Source: Margaritispora aquatica (taxonomy: Eukaryota > Ascomycota > Leotiomycetes > Helotiales > Discinellaceae). From it: a DNA stretch of 64,000 bases. Shown here piece by piece: positions 47,008 through 60,300 of this stretch. The notes beneath the pieces were generated by a model, which made no database searches, was not told the origin of the DNA, and was given only the letters and a program-made list of their open reading frames with translations. The translations under genes were made by a program, and so were the position numbers. Each line of letters opens with the position of its first letter. The stretch's first letter is position 1. The stretch lies in the NCBI GenBank assembly GCA_007644065.1, contig VJWN01000012.1, positions 237,758 to 301,757 on the forward strand, read 5' to 3'.

Positions 47008-50000
47008 ATGCCTCCTTGGCCAAATCGCCTGCTTTCTCCTGTCGTACGTCACGAAGAACCCATAGAGGACTCACCTACAAAGTCAAGTTCTCCTGTGCGA
47101 ATGCGACCTAGACCTACGGAGGCAGATATCATAGACAATGCGTACGGAATTCCGTCGCTGCAGGTCTCTTCCGACACAAATCGCAACACCTCGAGTTCAG
47201 CGAAGCATCCAGGAACATCAAGCCATGGACGGTCTATGAGCCATCCTTTTCCTTCTCTGTTCTCTGGGAAGAAGAAGAAGCATGGGGAATCTGCGAATGA
47301 GGCAATTACTTTCGAATCCACAGACGATGATGTTGCGTCGCCCCAATTCAACAAGAACTATATTGGGAAGCAAAAGGTACAGGACAAGGACTTGACAACT
47401 GGAAGATGCATGACCTGCAGTTCAATGGTACGGTGGCCAAAGGAATTGAAGGTATTCAGGTGTGCGGTATGCTTGACTATCAATGATCTGAAGCCAGTGG
47501 CTCTGGAAGCAAGGCCTGGGGTTGGCTACAGGGAACTGGTTGGTTCGAGGTCGGGGACAACTCTTGGAACTCGTGGTGTAGAAGCTCACCAGAATGGTTT
47601 GTCAAATGCCCCTCCTGCAATGGCTGAGCTGATCATGAGTAGCTCCTATTTCCCTAGAGAAAACTAAACGCATTATCGACCAATGTATAAACTCATATCT
47701 TCAGGAACGCTTAAAGCACGAGGGACCATCGCAACTAGACACTGAAATGCTTCATAACAGTCGCAGTGGCGATTTGAACGATGAAAGTATTGACGTCGAG
47801 GCGGTGGATAAATTGTATACTGAAGAGATGCACAATTACACCATGGGGGTATCGATCGAATCTTCAATTCGCCCTGTGATTCCAATATCGACCGATACTG
47901 CTAGAAGACCTCATATGAATCGATCAGACCCGTTACCTTTTTCAAAGTCCTCACCTGATGCCTTTTTTGCTGCTCATATGGAGCAACGTAGTCGCGAATC
48001 TAACGAGGCGATGAGAGAAGATTCACCGCATCGACAAGAGCAATATCTACGGCCACGAGGGGCACAAACCCAACAAAATCGCTTAAATGCGCCTAGGTAC
48101 ATATTCAAGGCATTAGAAGATTACGTTGTTAGTTCGTTCGGATCAATTGAGCGCATCAACACTTCCTTCAGTACTATCAGACCATCCTTGGCTCCTAGAA
48201 CAGCTAGCGAAGGTACAAAACGTGTCGTGCAGCAACCTCCTCTGGAACGTATTGCTCGTCCTGAGACTCAGATGTCCGAGATGGATGCTAAAACATTACT
48301 GCTAGGTGACTTTGCTGAGAACGGTTCTTGGTGGATGGGAAATCGATCACCTCGAAGGAGTCCGGAGAGGTCGCGCACGTATAGAAGTGGTGGGGAAGGA
48401 CCACACGACGGCCACGATTTGGTTAACCTTAAGTCTCCACATATCGAATGGGTGGAAGTACACGAGTGGTATGATGTTGTCACAAATGCCGGAAAGTTTT
48501 GGCAGATACGATTCGACGAATTGACCACCTCCAAAGATAATTTGACCAATTTGCGAACACCAACTGCACATGAACTCGATGATTTCGCTGCTGAAATACG
48601 GGAAGCAGAGAACCATACGCAAGGGGTACTATTGAAAGCCACAGAGAGCCTACTCAAGCGTCCGGGTCGGCAGTTGAGTGTTCCGAGTGATTTAAGATTC
48701 CTGTTGATCATTTTATCAAATCCATTACTCTATCCTGGCGCACCAAAAACTATAGCTTCAGAACGAAACAGGTCTAGATCAAGATCTAGAGAACGAGAGA
48801 GTCCCCCCAAGCCACACATGATACCTAGAAAACCCGTCAGTTCTGCGCTAGCTTCACCCAAACCAACTACTGTCAGGGGCACCGCTGGGCAGCACTCGGG
48901 AATCATCAAAAGGATTTTGGGACTTATGGCGAATGTCTCTAATGAGTGCCATCACCATCTTGTCTCCTGGTTTGCAAGATATCCAGAATCTCAATTTCAA
49001 CGAACGACGGATTTGATTGGGAGCTTTGTTACCTACAGACTAACCAAACAACATGGTAAAAAGAAAGAGCCAGAGCTGGATCTCACATCAGATCTCATTC
49101 CTACTGTGAGTGGAGCGAGGCGCAACAATACTACGGCTGCTTTCCATGCGGCTCTCAGCACGTCTAGCAAGCCAAAGAAGAATGAGGGGAAGCCTAAGCC
49201 TGTAGTATACAATGATGATTGGCAAATCAAAGCAGCAGCAAGAGTCATGGCTTTATTATTTTCAGCTAACAACAACTCTCAAGCGAGGAGAGGAGACGAG
49301 AGACCTAGTCTCAAATCTGGAGATAAACACAGTGCTGGATTGGCAGCTAGAGACAAGGCTCACAAATATGGCCAAATCTTACCAATCAGTGACTTTTACA
49401 ACACGCTGTTGGATTACTCGGATCTAATTGCTGACTTCGAAGCATGGGAGTCCAAAAGAGGCAAATTCGCTTTCTGTCAATATCCTTTCTTTCTTAGTAT
49501 TTGGGCTAAAATTCAGATCATGGAACACGACGCCCGACGTCAAATGGAAGTTAAGGCACGGGAAGCATTCTTTGATAGCATCATGACTAGAAAGAACGTC
49601 AACCAATACCTATATCTCAAGGTTCGGCGTGACTGTCTTGTAGAGGACAGCTTGAGAAGTGTCAGTGAGGTTGTTGGTAGTGGCAGCGAGGAAATTAAGA
49701 AAGGGTTACGAATAGAATTTCGTGGAGAGGAAGGTATCGATGCAGGTGGCCTCAGAAAAGAATGGTTCCTATTACTGGTCAGGGAGGTCTTCAACCCCGA
49801 ACACGGTATGTTTCTGCGCCTTCGATATTTAAGTGTAGCTAACCCTTCCAGGCATGTTTACCTATGACGAAGATTCCCAACTCTGTTATTTCAACCCTAA
49901 CAGTTTCGAAACTACTGATCAGTTCTTCCTTGTTGGAGTGGTCCTAGGACTAGCAATATATAATTCTACTATCCTCGATGTAGCATTGCCACCTTTCGTT

Positions 50001-50768
50001 TTCCGTAAGCTTTTAGCTGCTGGTCCATCACCCACGCCAGGATCACATGCAAAGCCTCTCATGTCATACTCACTGGAAGATCTCGCGGAATATCGACCAG
50101 CTTTGACAAGCGGCTTACGTCAGTTACTTGACTTCGATGGTGATGTCGAAGCTACCTTTTGCCGAGACTTTGTTGCTGATGTAGAGCGATACGGTCAAAT
50201 CTCACAAATTCCACTTTGTACCGATGGAGAGAAAAGGGCAGTGACAAACGCTAATAGACGTGAATTCGTCGATTTATACGTGCGATATATATTAGACACG
50301 GCAGTAACTCGCCAATTTGAACCATTCAAAAGAGGCTTCTTTACAGTCTGTGGCGGTAATGCTCTCTCATTGTTTAGACCAGAAGAGATTGAGCTTTTAA
50401 TCCGAGGCTCGGACGAACCTCTGGATATTGCTTCACTGAGAGTAGTAGCTTCATGTGAGAACTGGGGAGTGCCTAATCCAACAGCAACAGAGCCGGTCAT
50501 TAAGTGGTTCTGGGAATCTTTCCAAGCTGCGAGTCCGGCCAACCAACGGAAACTGCTGAGCTTCATCACCGGTAGCGATCGCATTCCTGCTATGGGTGCC
50601 ACGAATTTGGTTATCAAGCTATCATGCCTTGGTGACGACAGCATGAGATTTCCGGTTGCAAGGACATGTTTTAACATGCTGTCTCTGTGGCGGTATTCTT
50701 CGAAGCAGAAATTGGAGGACATGCTTTGGCGAGCGGTACATGAAAGTGAGGGGTTTGGATTGAAATAA
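47008..50768 (+). CDS. HUL4: HECT-type E3 ubiquitin ligase, Hul4-like
   Basis: Three exons (47008-47596, 47658-49805, 49852-50768) with introns of 61 and 46 nt give 1217 residues. The N-terminal third is Ser/Pro-rich and holds a four-cysteine zinc motif (RCMTCSSMVRWPKELKVFRCAVC) seen in fungal Hul4 relatives. A long helical middle follows. The C-terminal 350 residues form the HECT domain: LRIEFRGEEGIDAGGLRKEW, FFLVGVVLGLAIYN, FKRGFFTVC and the active-site cysteine in ARTCFNMLSLWRY. The ubiquitin is first taken by that cysteine, then passed to substrate. Yeast Hul4 works in quality control and chromatin-linked turnover. The start is the first in-frame ATG; a further upstream exon cannot be excluded. 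Confidence 0.92.
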
Positions 50769-51138
50769 TGCAAATATAGGAATAAGGCATCTGTATGGGC
50801 CTGTATAGGAAAGGAGACTTGAAAGTCGGCTGGCCGAGAATTGTCGAACAAGCCCTAGAAAGAGAACGGCGATGCGAGGCACAGATCTTCCAAGGGAAGG
50901 GAAATATAATAAAACTCGTAGAACAATCAAGACATACCATTAATTCATACGAAACTCCTTGCTCTAGGTTCATTGGATTCTATTCCACCAAGCTTGATAT
51001 ATGAGTACAAGTGTTGCTACAACTTCCTAGGCTTGCATCAGTCTTTTATACAACCAACGCCATTCCCATGCACTGATCTAGTCATTCTTGCTCGTCCTCC
51101 TTCTGTCGAACAGCCCTATCTCTCTCCTCTATTTCTCC
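50769..51138. other. Intergenic between convergent genes
   Basis: 370 bp with no coding signal. Confidence 0.5.
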
Positions 51139-51951
51139 CTAAGATAACATCCCCGCCGCCTGCTGCAACAGCATCTTCTCCCTCTTCTTCACCTCCATCA
51201 ACTGCGCAGACTTGATGGCATCAGCTTCCATCTTGCGATTTTTCTCCTCAATCTCCGCTATCTCTTTCAGTTCCTCCGGCGTAGCTTTCACCACCTTCGC
51301 TTCCGTCAACTTGAGCAACTGCTCCAGAATCTCAGATTCAGTGCGGTGCTTCATGTTTATCTGTTCCACTCGCGTGGTTGGGGGCCCCGACGTTGAGGGT
51401 TTGACCGGCGCCGAGGATTGCTGCTTCGAGGCTGTGCTTTGGTGTGGGAGAGCTGGTGTGTCTGCGGATGGGGTCGAGGGTGTCCTGGTGTAGTAGACGG
51501 AGAGGAGGGCGGGACCTTCTTGGTCGTGTGTTCGGTTTACGGTCATGGAGACCGCGGGGTTGTGGAATTTTAACCGTGGGAGACAGTTTCGCCAGAATTT
51601 CCTGTGGGAGAGGGAAGTCAGTATTATGTATGTCTACATGATATAGTATGGAGGTTGGATGAATAGGCCATGAGGCAAAGGAGGCGTACCGTGGTCCATA
51701 GTGCCCGTCGTGAATGTCTGTCGCGAAGTCCATATGTAATTTCGTAATCTCAGGCGGAAGTATCGCAGCACCAGGACCGAGTTTGATTCCTAGGAGCTAG
51801 GAGAGAGTCAATTGCGAGCTCTGTATTGAGGCTATTCATGGTGTTGAAACATACCTTCTTCGATTGTGTGTTAGCAGAGCTTTGGACAAGCAGTTGAAGA
51901 TAGCAGACTTACGGATCGCAACTTAAACATACGCATGCCTATTTTAACCAT
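51139..51951 (-). CDS. MRP49: Mitochondrial ribosomal protein Mrp49 (mL61), possible 3-nt exon
   Basis: Exons 51951-51913, probably AAG at 51857-51855, 51796-51690 and 51601-51139 give 203 residues (202 without the 3-nt exon). The L51/S25/CI-B8 fold is visible: LLGIKLGPGAAILPPEITKLH, IHDGHYGPRKFWRNCLPRLK and HNPAVSMTVNR. A Ser/Thr/Pro linker and a charged coiled-coil tail follow (EEKNRKMEADAIKSAQLMEVKKREK). It is part of the mitochondrial large subunit. Between exons 1 and 3 the 116 nt could be one intron, or two normal introns (55 and 58 nt), each with donor, branch and acceptor, around AAG. GEP3 is divergent 177 bp away and also serves the mitoribosome. Confidence 0.85.
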
Positions 51952-52128
51952 CTTGAAGTATCTCTCTGCTGGCGCAACTGTGTCTTTGTCGTTGTCGCGG
52001 TCGTTGAAATGGACATGTACAAAAGATTTAAAGTTTGCCGCTAGTGAGAATCCCTGCTCGAAATTGTTTTGGCACGTCTCCCAAATCTTTCAACGATAAT
52101 ACTTATCGACACTAGATACAATGCCAAT
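51952..52128. promoter_or_regulatory. Bidirectional promoter of MRP49 and GEP3
   Basis: 177 bp between divergent ATGs of two mitoribosome-related genes, so a shared control region is likely. No specific site assigned. Confidence 0.5.
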
Positions 52129-54356
52129 ATGTCGCGGAGCGTAAGGATTATACAGAGAGCTGGACGCCAGTTTGGGGGTCCGATTGCGGATATACCGTCG
52201 TTTCTATGTCCTGGAATTCTGAGGATTGCTGTGACGCAGCCAGGAGGCACACGACAGTCAACATGTGAGCACTCGAACTTGGTTATCAAAGGCCAGCAGA
52301 GAGGAGTTGCTTCCTCGCCTGCAGCGGCAGAGAGGCGAGCAGCGAGGATTGAGAGCAAGAAGATAACGGGATTGCATAAATTGCCACGGCAATGTGCTGG
52401 GTGTGGTGCTTTCTCGCAGACGATAGACAAGGAGGGCGCTGGATTCTTCACGCTCACGCGGATGTCCGTCAAGGAGTTCTTGGGCAATGGGAATAAGAAG
52501 AAGGAGCTGTCAGAGGAGGAGGAAATCGTGCGGAGGGCATTGGAGCAAGCTGGACCGGTGGGGGTGGGTGGGTTGAAGATTGGAGATTTTGCGAGTCCTG
52601 GTTTGTGATTCTTTTTCCGTTGCTTGTAGTTTTTGCTAATTCTTAAGAAGTAAAGGAAATTGAGCCACCGGTTTGCGACAGATGCCATAAGTTAAAGCAT
52701 CATGAGACGGGCGTGTCGATACATCATCCTTCTGTGCAGTCAATTCAGGACACGATCTTTGAGTCGCCGTACAAGTATAACCATGTCTACCACGTTTTGG
52801 ACGCGGCGGATTTTCCGATGTCTTTGATTCCGAATCTGGAGAAGCTGCTACACTTGACACCACAGAGATCGAAAAACCGGCGGTCGAAAACGGGGAAGTT
52901 CTACCATGGCAGGAAGACGGATGTAAGTTTCGTCATTACACGGTCGGATCTGTTTGCTCCGTCGAAGCCACAGGTTGACAGAATGATGCCGTATCTGAGG
53001 GATGTTCTGAGAGATGCACTTGGGAGAACGAATAAGGATGTGAGGTTGGGGAATATTAGGTGTGTTAGTGCTAAGCAGGCTTGGTGGACGAAGGATTTGA
53101 AAGAGGAGATCTGGGAACGTGGTGGAGGGGGCTGGATGGTGGGGAAGGTCAATGTTGGAAAGAGTCAGCTCTTTCACAACGTATTTCCGAAAGGCAGGAG
53201 AGAGCTAGAGAAGCTGAAAGGGAGGAAACCACCGATTACGACTGCTAAGATTCTGGATGACTTGGATGACCCGGAGCCGGAGTACAAGTCTGATGATAGT
53301 CCTGTTGGGATGTCGAGCGAGGATATTGAAGCGAGCGCTGCTAATGAGAAGGATAACGAGTTCAGCGCAGAACAAGTGGAGGGGGCAGAGGAGGAAGAGC
53401 AATCCGCAGATATTGAAGTTATGCCAGAGCACAGAGAGAATGGTTCAGAATCGCTCGATACTTCAATGTTGCTTCCACCAGCTCCACCAGAGGAGGACTA
53501 CCCAGCCATGCCTCTGGTTTCGTCACTCCCAGGGACAACTGCATCGCCAATTCGACTATCTTTCGGTAACGGGAAAGGCGAGCTCATTGATCTCCCAGGT
53601 CTTTCACGAGGGGATCTGGAACTTTTTGTGAAACCAGAACATCGCCATGAACTAGTAATGCGCTCTCGTATACAGCCAGAGCAGCAAGTCATGAAGCCGA
53701 ACCAATCGATTCTACTAGGAGGATTTATCCGCATCACAAATACAGACCCTAATATCCTCATCATGGCTTACTCGTTTACCCCCATCTATTCGCATCTCAC
53801 AAGCACAGAGAAGGCGATCGGTGTGCAAACCGAGACACGAGTCTCCAGTGTGCAAAATATTGCTCTAGCTGGCGTCGGTGAGAAGATCAAGTCGGCTGGC
53901 ATCTTCCCTCTGAAATGGGATGTCACTCGTCAGCGAACCGGTCCTATCACCGCGCCTGCAGCAGTAGGCATTAAGCCTGACAGACTTCCCTATCGTGTTC
54001 TCGCTACAGATATCCTGATCGAGGGTTGCGGCTGGGTCGAGCTTGTCGCTCAAGTGCGTAAGCGACCCCAGGAAATATACACCATGTACGAAGAAAAGGA
54101 CAAGACGCCAGCTGAAGATAACGTCCCCTTCGATTTCGAAGTCTCACCTGAAAAAGAGGAGGTCGACCCAGAGTGGCCTACTGTTGAAGTCTTCACACCG
54201 CACGGAAAGTTCGTGGGTTCCAGAAGACCTATGAATGCGTGGGTGATGGCAACGAGCAAACCGGTGTCTGGAAAGCTGCAAGGTCGACCCAGACGGTCAA
54301 TGAAGGGTGTTAAGAAATTGGAGAAGACGAGGAGGAGGACGTTGGCGTCATTGTAA
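52129..54356 (+). CDS. GEP3: Mitochondrial GTPase Gep3/Mtg3 (circularly permuted)
   Basis: Two exons (52129-52600, 52651-54356) around a 50-nt intron give 725 residues. The start is basic and probably mitochondrial (MSRSVRIIQRAGRQF). A zinc motif has CAGCGAF and VCDRCHKLKHH. The GTPase elements come in permuted order: G4 ITRSDLFAPS, then G1 GKVNVGKSQLFHNVF, then G3 LIDLPGLSRGD, as in YqeH-type enzymes. An acidic insert (AEEEEQSADIE) lies between G1 and G3, and the C-terminal domain is that of the Gep3 family. In yeast, Gep3 is needed for 15S rRNA processing and small mitoribosome assembly and interacts genetically with prohibitins. The open frame extends 5' only with TTG, so the ATG at 52129 was chosen. 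Confidence 0.92.
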
Positions 54357-55030
54357 TTGTAAGATTTTGTCTGAAGATACCCTACTTAGTTGTTGTATGA
54401 ATAGTGTTCGATTATCACAAGTGTGTTGTATTTGCTTGCCTGTGAGTTTTGCACATATTTCAATTTTGCTTTCTTTTCCTCTTCACTATTACTGTATGCA
54501 ATTCTAAACTCGTGATTTGAGCTGCTAGTCAGATTTGAGTCGTGTCTTCAAAGGTGGAGCACCTATATCATCATAATCGCAATTACTCGCAGCCTAGTGA
54601 GTGTCTTATAAGATTACCACAGTGTTATGTGCAACTATCGCGCTCGGTTGTCGAAGACATGTGAGACTAATCCTGTACCTTGGGCTGACAAATAGCCTTG
54701 GCTCAAGTAAGAAGCCCTGACTACTTACCTACCTTACCACATTCCTAAATGCATCTGCTATAGTATTTCGACCTGATGCATCTTATATATTCTACCTTAG
54801 CTGTACGAATGATCTGATGTCACGCAGGGTGTTCGTGAAACACAGCTGGAAGAGTCGGCACTAGGAACGCATCCAGAAAAGTTGTTTGGTCACCAACATC
54901 TATATATCAAAATCCGAAAGAGACTTATATTAAAAGACTACTGCTTAGATATTATCAGATGCCAGACGTTTCAGCTCAGGTGATTCAAATTATTGTTGAG
55001 CTGTCATGTTGCAGATTAGCTAGTGGAACT
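54357..55030. other. Intergenic
   Basis: About 670 bp, AT-rich, between GEP3 and the broken HET-like gene. No gene seen. Confidence 0.5.
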
Positions 55031-56691
55031 CTAAACACAAATCTTGTCCAACTTGTGCAAAATGTTCTCCATGAACCGAACAGCAACAAGGACTTCCACC
55101 TCATCCACTTGCTGAGTCTCGTCTTCAAATAGCTTACTCCCTTCGTCTAGACAAGTGAGACACTTCATGACGACCTTGGAGTACTTATCGCCCATGCAAA
55201 TCGGCAGTTTCGTGCTGCAAAGCTGTACAAAATAATCCTTCAGATTTCGAGCAACAACTTCCTGATAGAATGCGCCAAGCTCACCCGGTGTTCTTTTATG
55301 GGTGTTCTTGCAGTACTCTTGGAAGTATTTATAGAATTTGCCAGTCTTGGGTTGAGGCACTGAGCCATTGGAATAATCCACGAAAGTTGTCCACAAGCCG
55401 ATCTCAAGCAGACACACGCCAAGGTTGTATACATCGTGATGCATCTTGTATTTCTCATCGATGTTTTCATATTGCCGAGTAGGATATCGATAAAAGTTTC
55501 GTTCCCAGTTAGCGTCACCAGCGAACTTTGTGCCACCTTCTGCAGCTCGAAAGTTGTTAAAGCCGATCAGAAAGGTCGAGAACTTCTCTTTTGCACTCTG
55601 AATGAGCAGTATTGTCTCTGGACAAATATTTTTGTGCACAAACTTGAGATTATGCACATATCCGACTGATTTGGCAAGCTCTTTTGCCATCAACACTCGT
55701 CTTGAAACAGAAACTGGCACATGGTACGCCAATAACTCTGGATGTTTTCCTTTGACCTCGGAACACGGAAGACAAACTCGAAGTTGCCAGTCTGTTGTTT
55801 GTTTCTGTCTGCGAGTTTTATGACTCCGTGGCATCTGAGCAGTCCAAATTTCCACGGATCAACAGCCCTCAACTTTTGAGCGAGTGCTCTGATATCGTTG
55901 TTTTGCTCAGACATGCTTCTCCCATTCTGGCCATTGTATCGGTCGATGATGAACTCATCAGAATCTCGTTGTGTGATTTTGGCTTGACTAAATGGGATAT
56001 AAACCATCCCATTCTGCAGTGGAGGAAGGAAATGGATGCCATTCCTTGAGTGTCAGTTCTCAAAGCGGCACGCATGTTCTTTGCCACGTTGAGCGGCCGG
56101 GGCTCTTCGCCATCTGAAATTTGGAGTGATATCTTCTCGGAGCTTCTCCTTGACCCCTGGGCCCGTATTTGGTCTTGTACCTCAACTAATCCTCTGTCGA
56201 TAAGAGGATCGGCAATGAGCATGATCAAAAACCAAGATGGGTCGAAACGAGATTGCCATTCTTCGAGGTCAGAGATAACAGTGTTGAGCAGCTTTCTTTG
56301 TATAACATATTTGCTTCGCCGAGACTTGAATCTGGCAAACACACCATCTGGTTTCTCATTCACCTTCCACATCTCTTGTTGTGCCACAGACAATTTGCGT
56401 TCCAGGACGAGAAGCAAATCATCTTGGACGCGTCGATGGTCCTCGCTCAAAGTACTCGCAATTTTTTCGAGGAAGGCCAGCTGTTCCTTAATTCGTATCC
56501 ATGAGCTCTGGATTCTCGTCAGAAGGTTTTTAAGCTCTACCTCTGCTTCTCTGAAGTACTCGCATGCCTTGAGGAACATGCACCAGAGACTAACGCAGCC
56601 TGATTAGCACATCTTCGCTTAAATCGAGAATCATCATTAAGGGGTGGTACTTGTAACAAGAACTTATGGTAGACAAGATGCCGCCATCCAT
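55031..56691 (-). pseudogene. HeLo/HET-type helical domain plus pseudokinase, frameshifted
   Basis: Probable exons 56691-56651, 56589-56088 and 56013-55031. The N-terminal 200 residues are a helical domain like the HeLo/prion-inhibition group (YFREAEVELKNLLTRIQSSW, EKIASTLSEDHRRVQDDLL, QSRFDPSWFLIMLIADPL). A kinase-like C-terminus follows with GNFEFVFRVP, RRVLMAKELAKSVGYVHNL, FVHKNICPETILL, NLGVCLLEIGLW and a final helix. HRD is replaced by HKN and DFG is not recognisable (IGFNNFR), so catalysis is unlikely even in an intact copy, as is usual for this family. The frame jumps by one base near 55755-55765, immediately after FRVP, with no room for an intron. This looks like a one-base deletion. 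The intron ending at 56014 has a weak donor (GTGGCA). Confidence 0.65.
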
Positions 56692-57300
56692 TTTCACAAC
56701 TATTTTGTTGAGTTTTGTGTGTCAAGTTTTGTGCAGTTTTGAATTCTTGTGCTTCGAGGTTCGAGGGCTGGCCCGACTCAAGTATTATCTGTTTCTTGAG
56801 CTAATGCAGACAGGCATTCGGTGTTACGGTGTCATGATCATGTGTTCGGGAACACACGCCCAGAGGGCTAGAGTAGTAGATCCTACGAACTTGACCGCTT
56901 TTCTCCCAGTGTTCCTTTAGCTCTCGATTTATACTAGCTTCAAATTTCGTTTTTTAAAAGAAGAGGATCCCTATCAAACAGTCCCCATCGAAGACACTGA
57001 CGCGAAGCTGCTCAGCCATTTGGTCCAAACAGCAATTTACTTACTACAAGATCAATACGGACGGAGAGTACAAAAGCGAGATTCTACGACACGGAAAGTA
57101 ATGGGTGCATGAGGTTTTCATCTACTTGTTGACTTTTTTAAGGAGACGAAGCGAGCGAGCATGGGCTTCGTACATTAGACTCGGCTCAGGGAGTATGATC
57201 ATCGAGCTTCTGCAATTTTGGAACTACAAGAGACTTATAGTGACTTTCTATTGTAGGAGAAACACCAATCTCCCATCGAGTCTCAGTTCCTCCCAGAGTG
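56692..57300. other. Head-to-head region between two broken signalling genes
   Basis: About 600 bp, with no clear coding signal apart from shadow frames. Confidence 0.45.
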
Positions 57301-60300
57301 ATGGCCAAAGGCTCGCAGACATCGGACCTAATGAGTCAATCAAAGCTCGAGGTGAAAAATTTTCCCGATCACTCAATCCAGACGATTTATGCCTCGAAAT
57401 GTCAACCACAACACATCAAAGCAAAAGAAAGATGGGAAAGAACCAAACAACTTGGTAAAGGCTCCTTCGGTGTAGTTTGACTCGAGACTTGCAAAACAGG
57501 TTCAAGAGCAGGCGTAGTACGCGCCGTCAAGGAAATTGTGAAGGGGACTGCCGTTAGCAGTGCACAATGCCGTCATGAGCTTGAGGCCATTGCCAAATTC
57601 TCGCAGTCGGAGGTGAGTAGCATCGTGTATCACGTTTAGCGCGAGATCCCTGCTGACAATGTATAAGTATCAAAGTAACTTTGTTTAATCTTTTGGCTGG
57701 TACGAAAATGCAAATACAGCATTCATCGCAATGGAGTATCTTCCCCTCGGAGACTTGGAAGGATACATTTGTAAGCCTCTTCGAAACGGCGAGTGTCGAG
57801 GCATAATCCGACAACTACTTCAAGGACTTGAGTTCATGCACACTAATAATTTTGCACACCGAGACTTGAAGCCCAGTGTAAGTAAGACATCTAAAGTATC
57901 CTATATTTTCCTAGCGTTCTACTAATTCTTTTGATGAATAATATATTGGTACAGGACAAAGGACCTATGTGGTCAGTCAAGATAGCCGACTTTGGTATAA
58001 GCAAGAAGCTTGACGGAACAGAACTTCTCACATTTGTTGGTACTGAAGCCTACCAGGCTCCAGAAGTGAGGGGGATATATCCAAGAGATTCTTCTGGGAC
58101 CGATGGTACTTTCTCCTTAGCTGTGGATGTCTGGTCTGTAGGTGCTATTGCTTTCAGAATCGCCACCGGCCGTGTTCCATTCCCGCCCGGACGAGAGCTT
58201 TGTGATTACGTTAATGGACATGCATTTCCGGTAGACGGCATACAAGTATCACCTCTAGAATGGCTCAGATTTGTTAAGAAAACACTCTCTGCCCGTCCTG
58301 CTGAGCGTCCCAACGTAAAACTTGCTCTCTGTGACACATGGATCACAAGTCAAGAGCCTGATGCTCCGCTAGCGGATGTGGCTTCAATAAGTCAATCCTC
58401 AACAAGGTAAAATTCTTCCTTGGGGGACCCATCGCAAAAGGCTGATTTAGTGAAATCTAAGATCTTCTTTAGCTAGCGCAGAGTGGACTACTCGTGGGAG
58501 TAATATGGAGACATTTCGTCCCAAACAAAAACCCTCTCTTCCTCGTCCTACTGTCAGGCAACCTTCTGCGGTGAAACCAAGCCGAAAATACGAAAATGAG
58601 ATACCTATGCTCATATCTTAGAAAGAAAGCGAGCTGTTGGAGACATTATCTGGTAAAATCAATACAATGGTCCTTTCGCCTGACAGTCGCTGGATGGTGT
58701 GCAATGGTCATGTTCACAGTGGCTTTATAATCTACCCCATGGGTGCGAACGGCAGATTTCAACCCTACGAGTGGCAAAAAGATGAAGCTATCTTCCACAC
58801 TGTTGTCTTCTCCCCAGATGGGAATTTGATTGCCACTACGGATCTCAAAATGTCCGGGACTGTTACAGTATGGAACACAAATTCTGAGCGCAAGATGGAA
58901 AGGACGCAAATACTACGACAGTCGCCATTGGACAAGGAATATCGTGTGATCCCAAAAGTCGTTTTCTCTACCAACGGGCAATATCTTGTTGGCATCTGTG
59001 GATATTCGAAAGTGCTGATACATATCTGGGCAAGAACTGGAGGGGTATTTCGATTCGTACAGGAAATTGTATCTTATTCCCGATGTGATGCTGCGTTTCT
59101 GTCAGACGAAAAGCTGGTTATCTCTCAAGAGAGATCAATCAGACTATGGGGTATGAACAAGGCTGGGAAATTTGAGTTTGCGTCTGAGATCGTCCGCGAT
59201 ACAACAGAATCTCTTGGTGACGTGAAGATTTTGACATCTTCGCAAGGCAAACTTATCACAAGAATGTCTGAAGAGTACACAAATTCCGAGATCAGGATAC
59301 AACTATTGACACAGATATGGGTTAACGATAAGGATGGTCGGTTGAATGAGTTTCAGAAGTTCACCGCTAGCGACTTACCCATGATCATAATATCACCTAG
59401 CGGTCGCTGGCTTGCGTATTTTGTCAAAGATGGTCAATATCACCATGATGCCGGTACATTTCTACAAATTTGCAGAGAGGATGAGTTGACTAAGAGATAC
59501 GAAAAGATGAGAAGCCTTTTCGTTCGTTTTCAGGATGACCCAAGAAACGTGCGGGCTGTATTCTCTCATAATGATCGCTGGTTGATCACCAGCCAAGGAT
59601 CAGTAGTTAAGAGATGGGAATTACCGCAAATTACAACAGCAGAAGAAAAATTTTCTCCTGGTGAGCCTCGCTTGTCACAGAGAAGCAAGTTCAGCCCATC
59701 GAAGCGAACAGAGACCTTAAATGTTGAAGATGACTATTGGCTTCGAGGAAGAGACTCTAGACTACCCAAGTCCTCCCAACCATCTATTGGGAAGCTAGAA
59801 TTGCCTCTTGAAAGGCCGTCTGACTGTTCAAACTCATCAGCAGCCTTACTCAATGACGGGCCTTTCATGACCTCGAGAGGGGAATTTTATTGGACCAAGC
59901 CCTTAGGCTCTGCAATCAAGTCCGATTCACACGCAATTCCGAAAGGTTTGGATGAAAATCATCAATCTTCCAAACATATGGGCAGCAGAAATAACATTAT
60001 TTCTGGTCTACACCTTGATGAGAGAGCACATATCATAGAGACTTCGTCGCATGGGAATCATAATTTACCACAATGTGGGGGTTTTCAACAGTTCTCATCG
60101 CTGGGGCTTTCACTCAATACAGAATCTACTTCGCAGAGGGCAAGCGACTATGTATGGCCGATGTCCCCAGAAAAAATACTTGATAGCAAGCCCCGATATC
60201 CTTGGCTTGGAGATAAAGATGAGGACGAGCTTAACACAAAAAACAAGAGATCCCTAATGACACCTGGTGCTAGCAAAAATATCCGAATCCCATGAGGTGA

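Noticed and set aside
52069..52128. Upstream extension of Gep3 by 20 codons
   Set aside because: It begins with TTG; the first in-frame ATG with a suitable basic leader is at 52129.
57478..57480. TGA in the kinase glycine loop as a recoded or read-through codon
   Set aside because: Three further stops in the same conserved frame and a missing acceptor make gene decay the simpler explanation.
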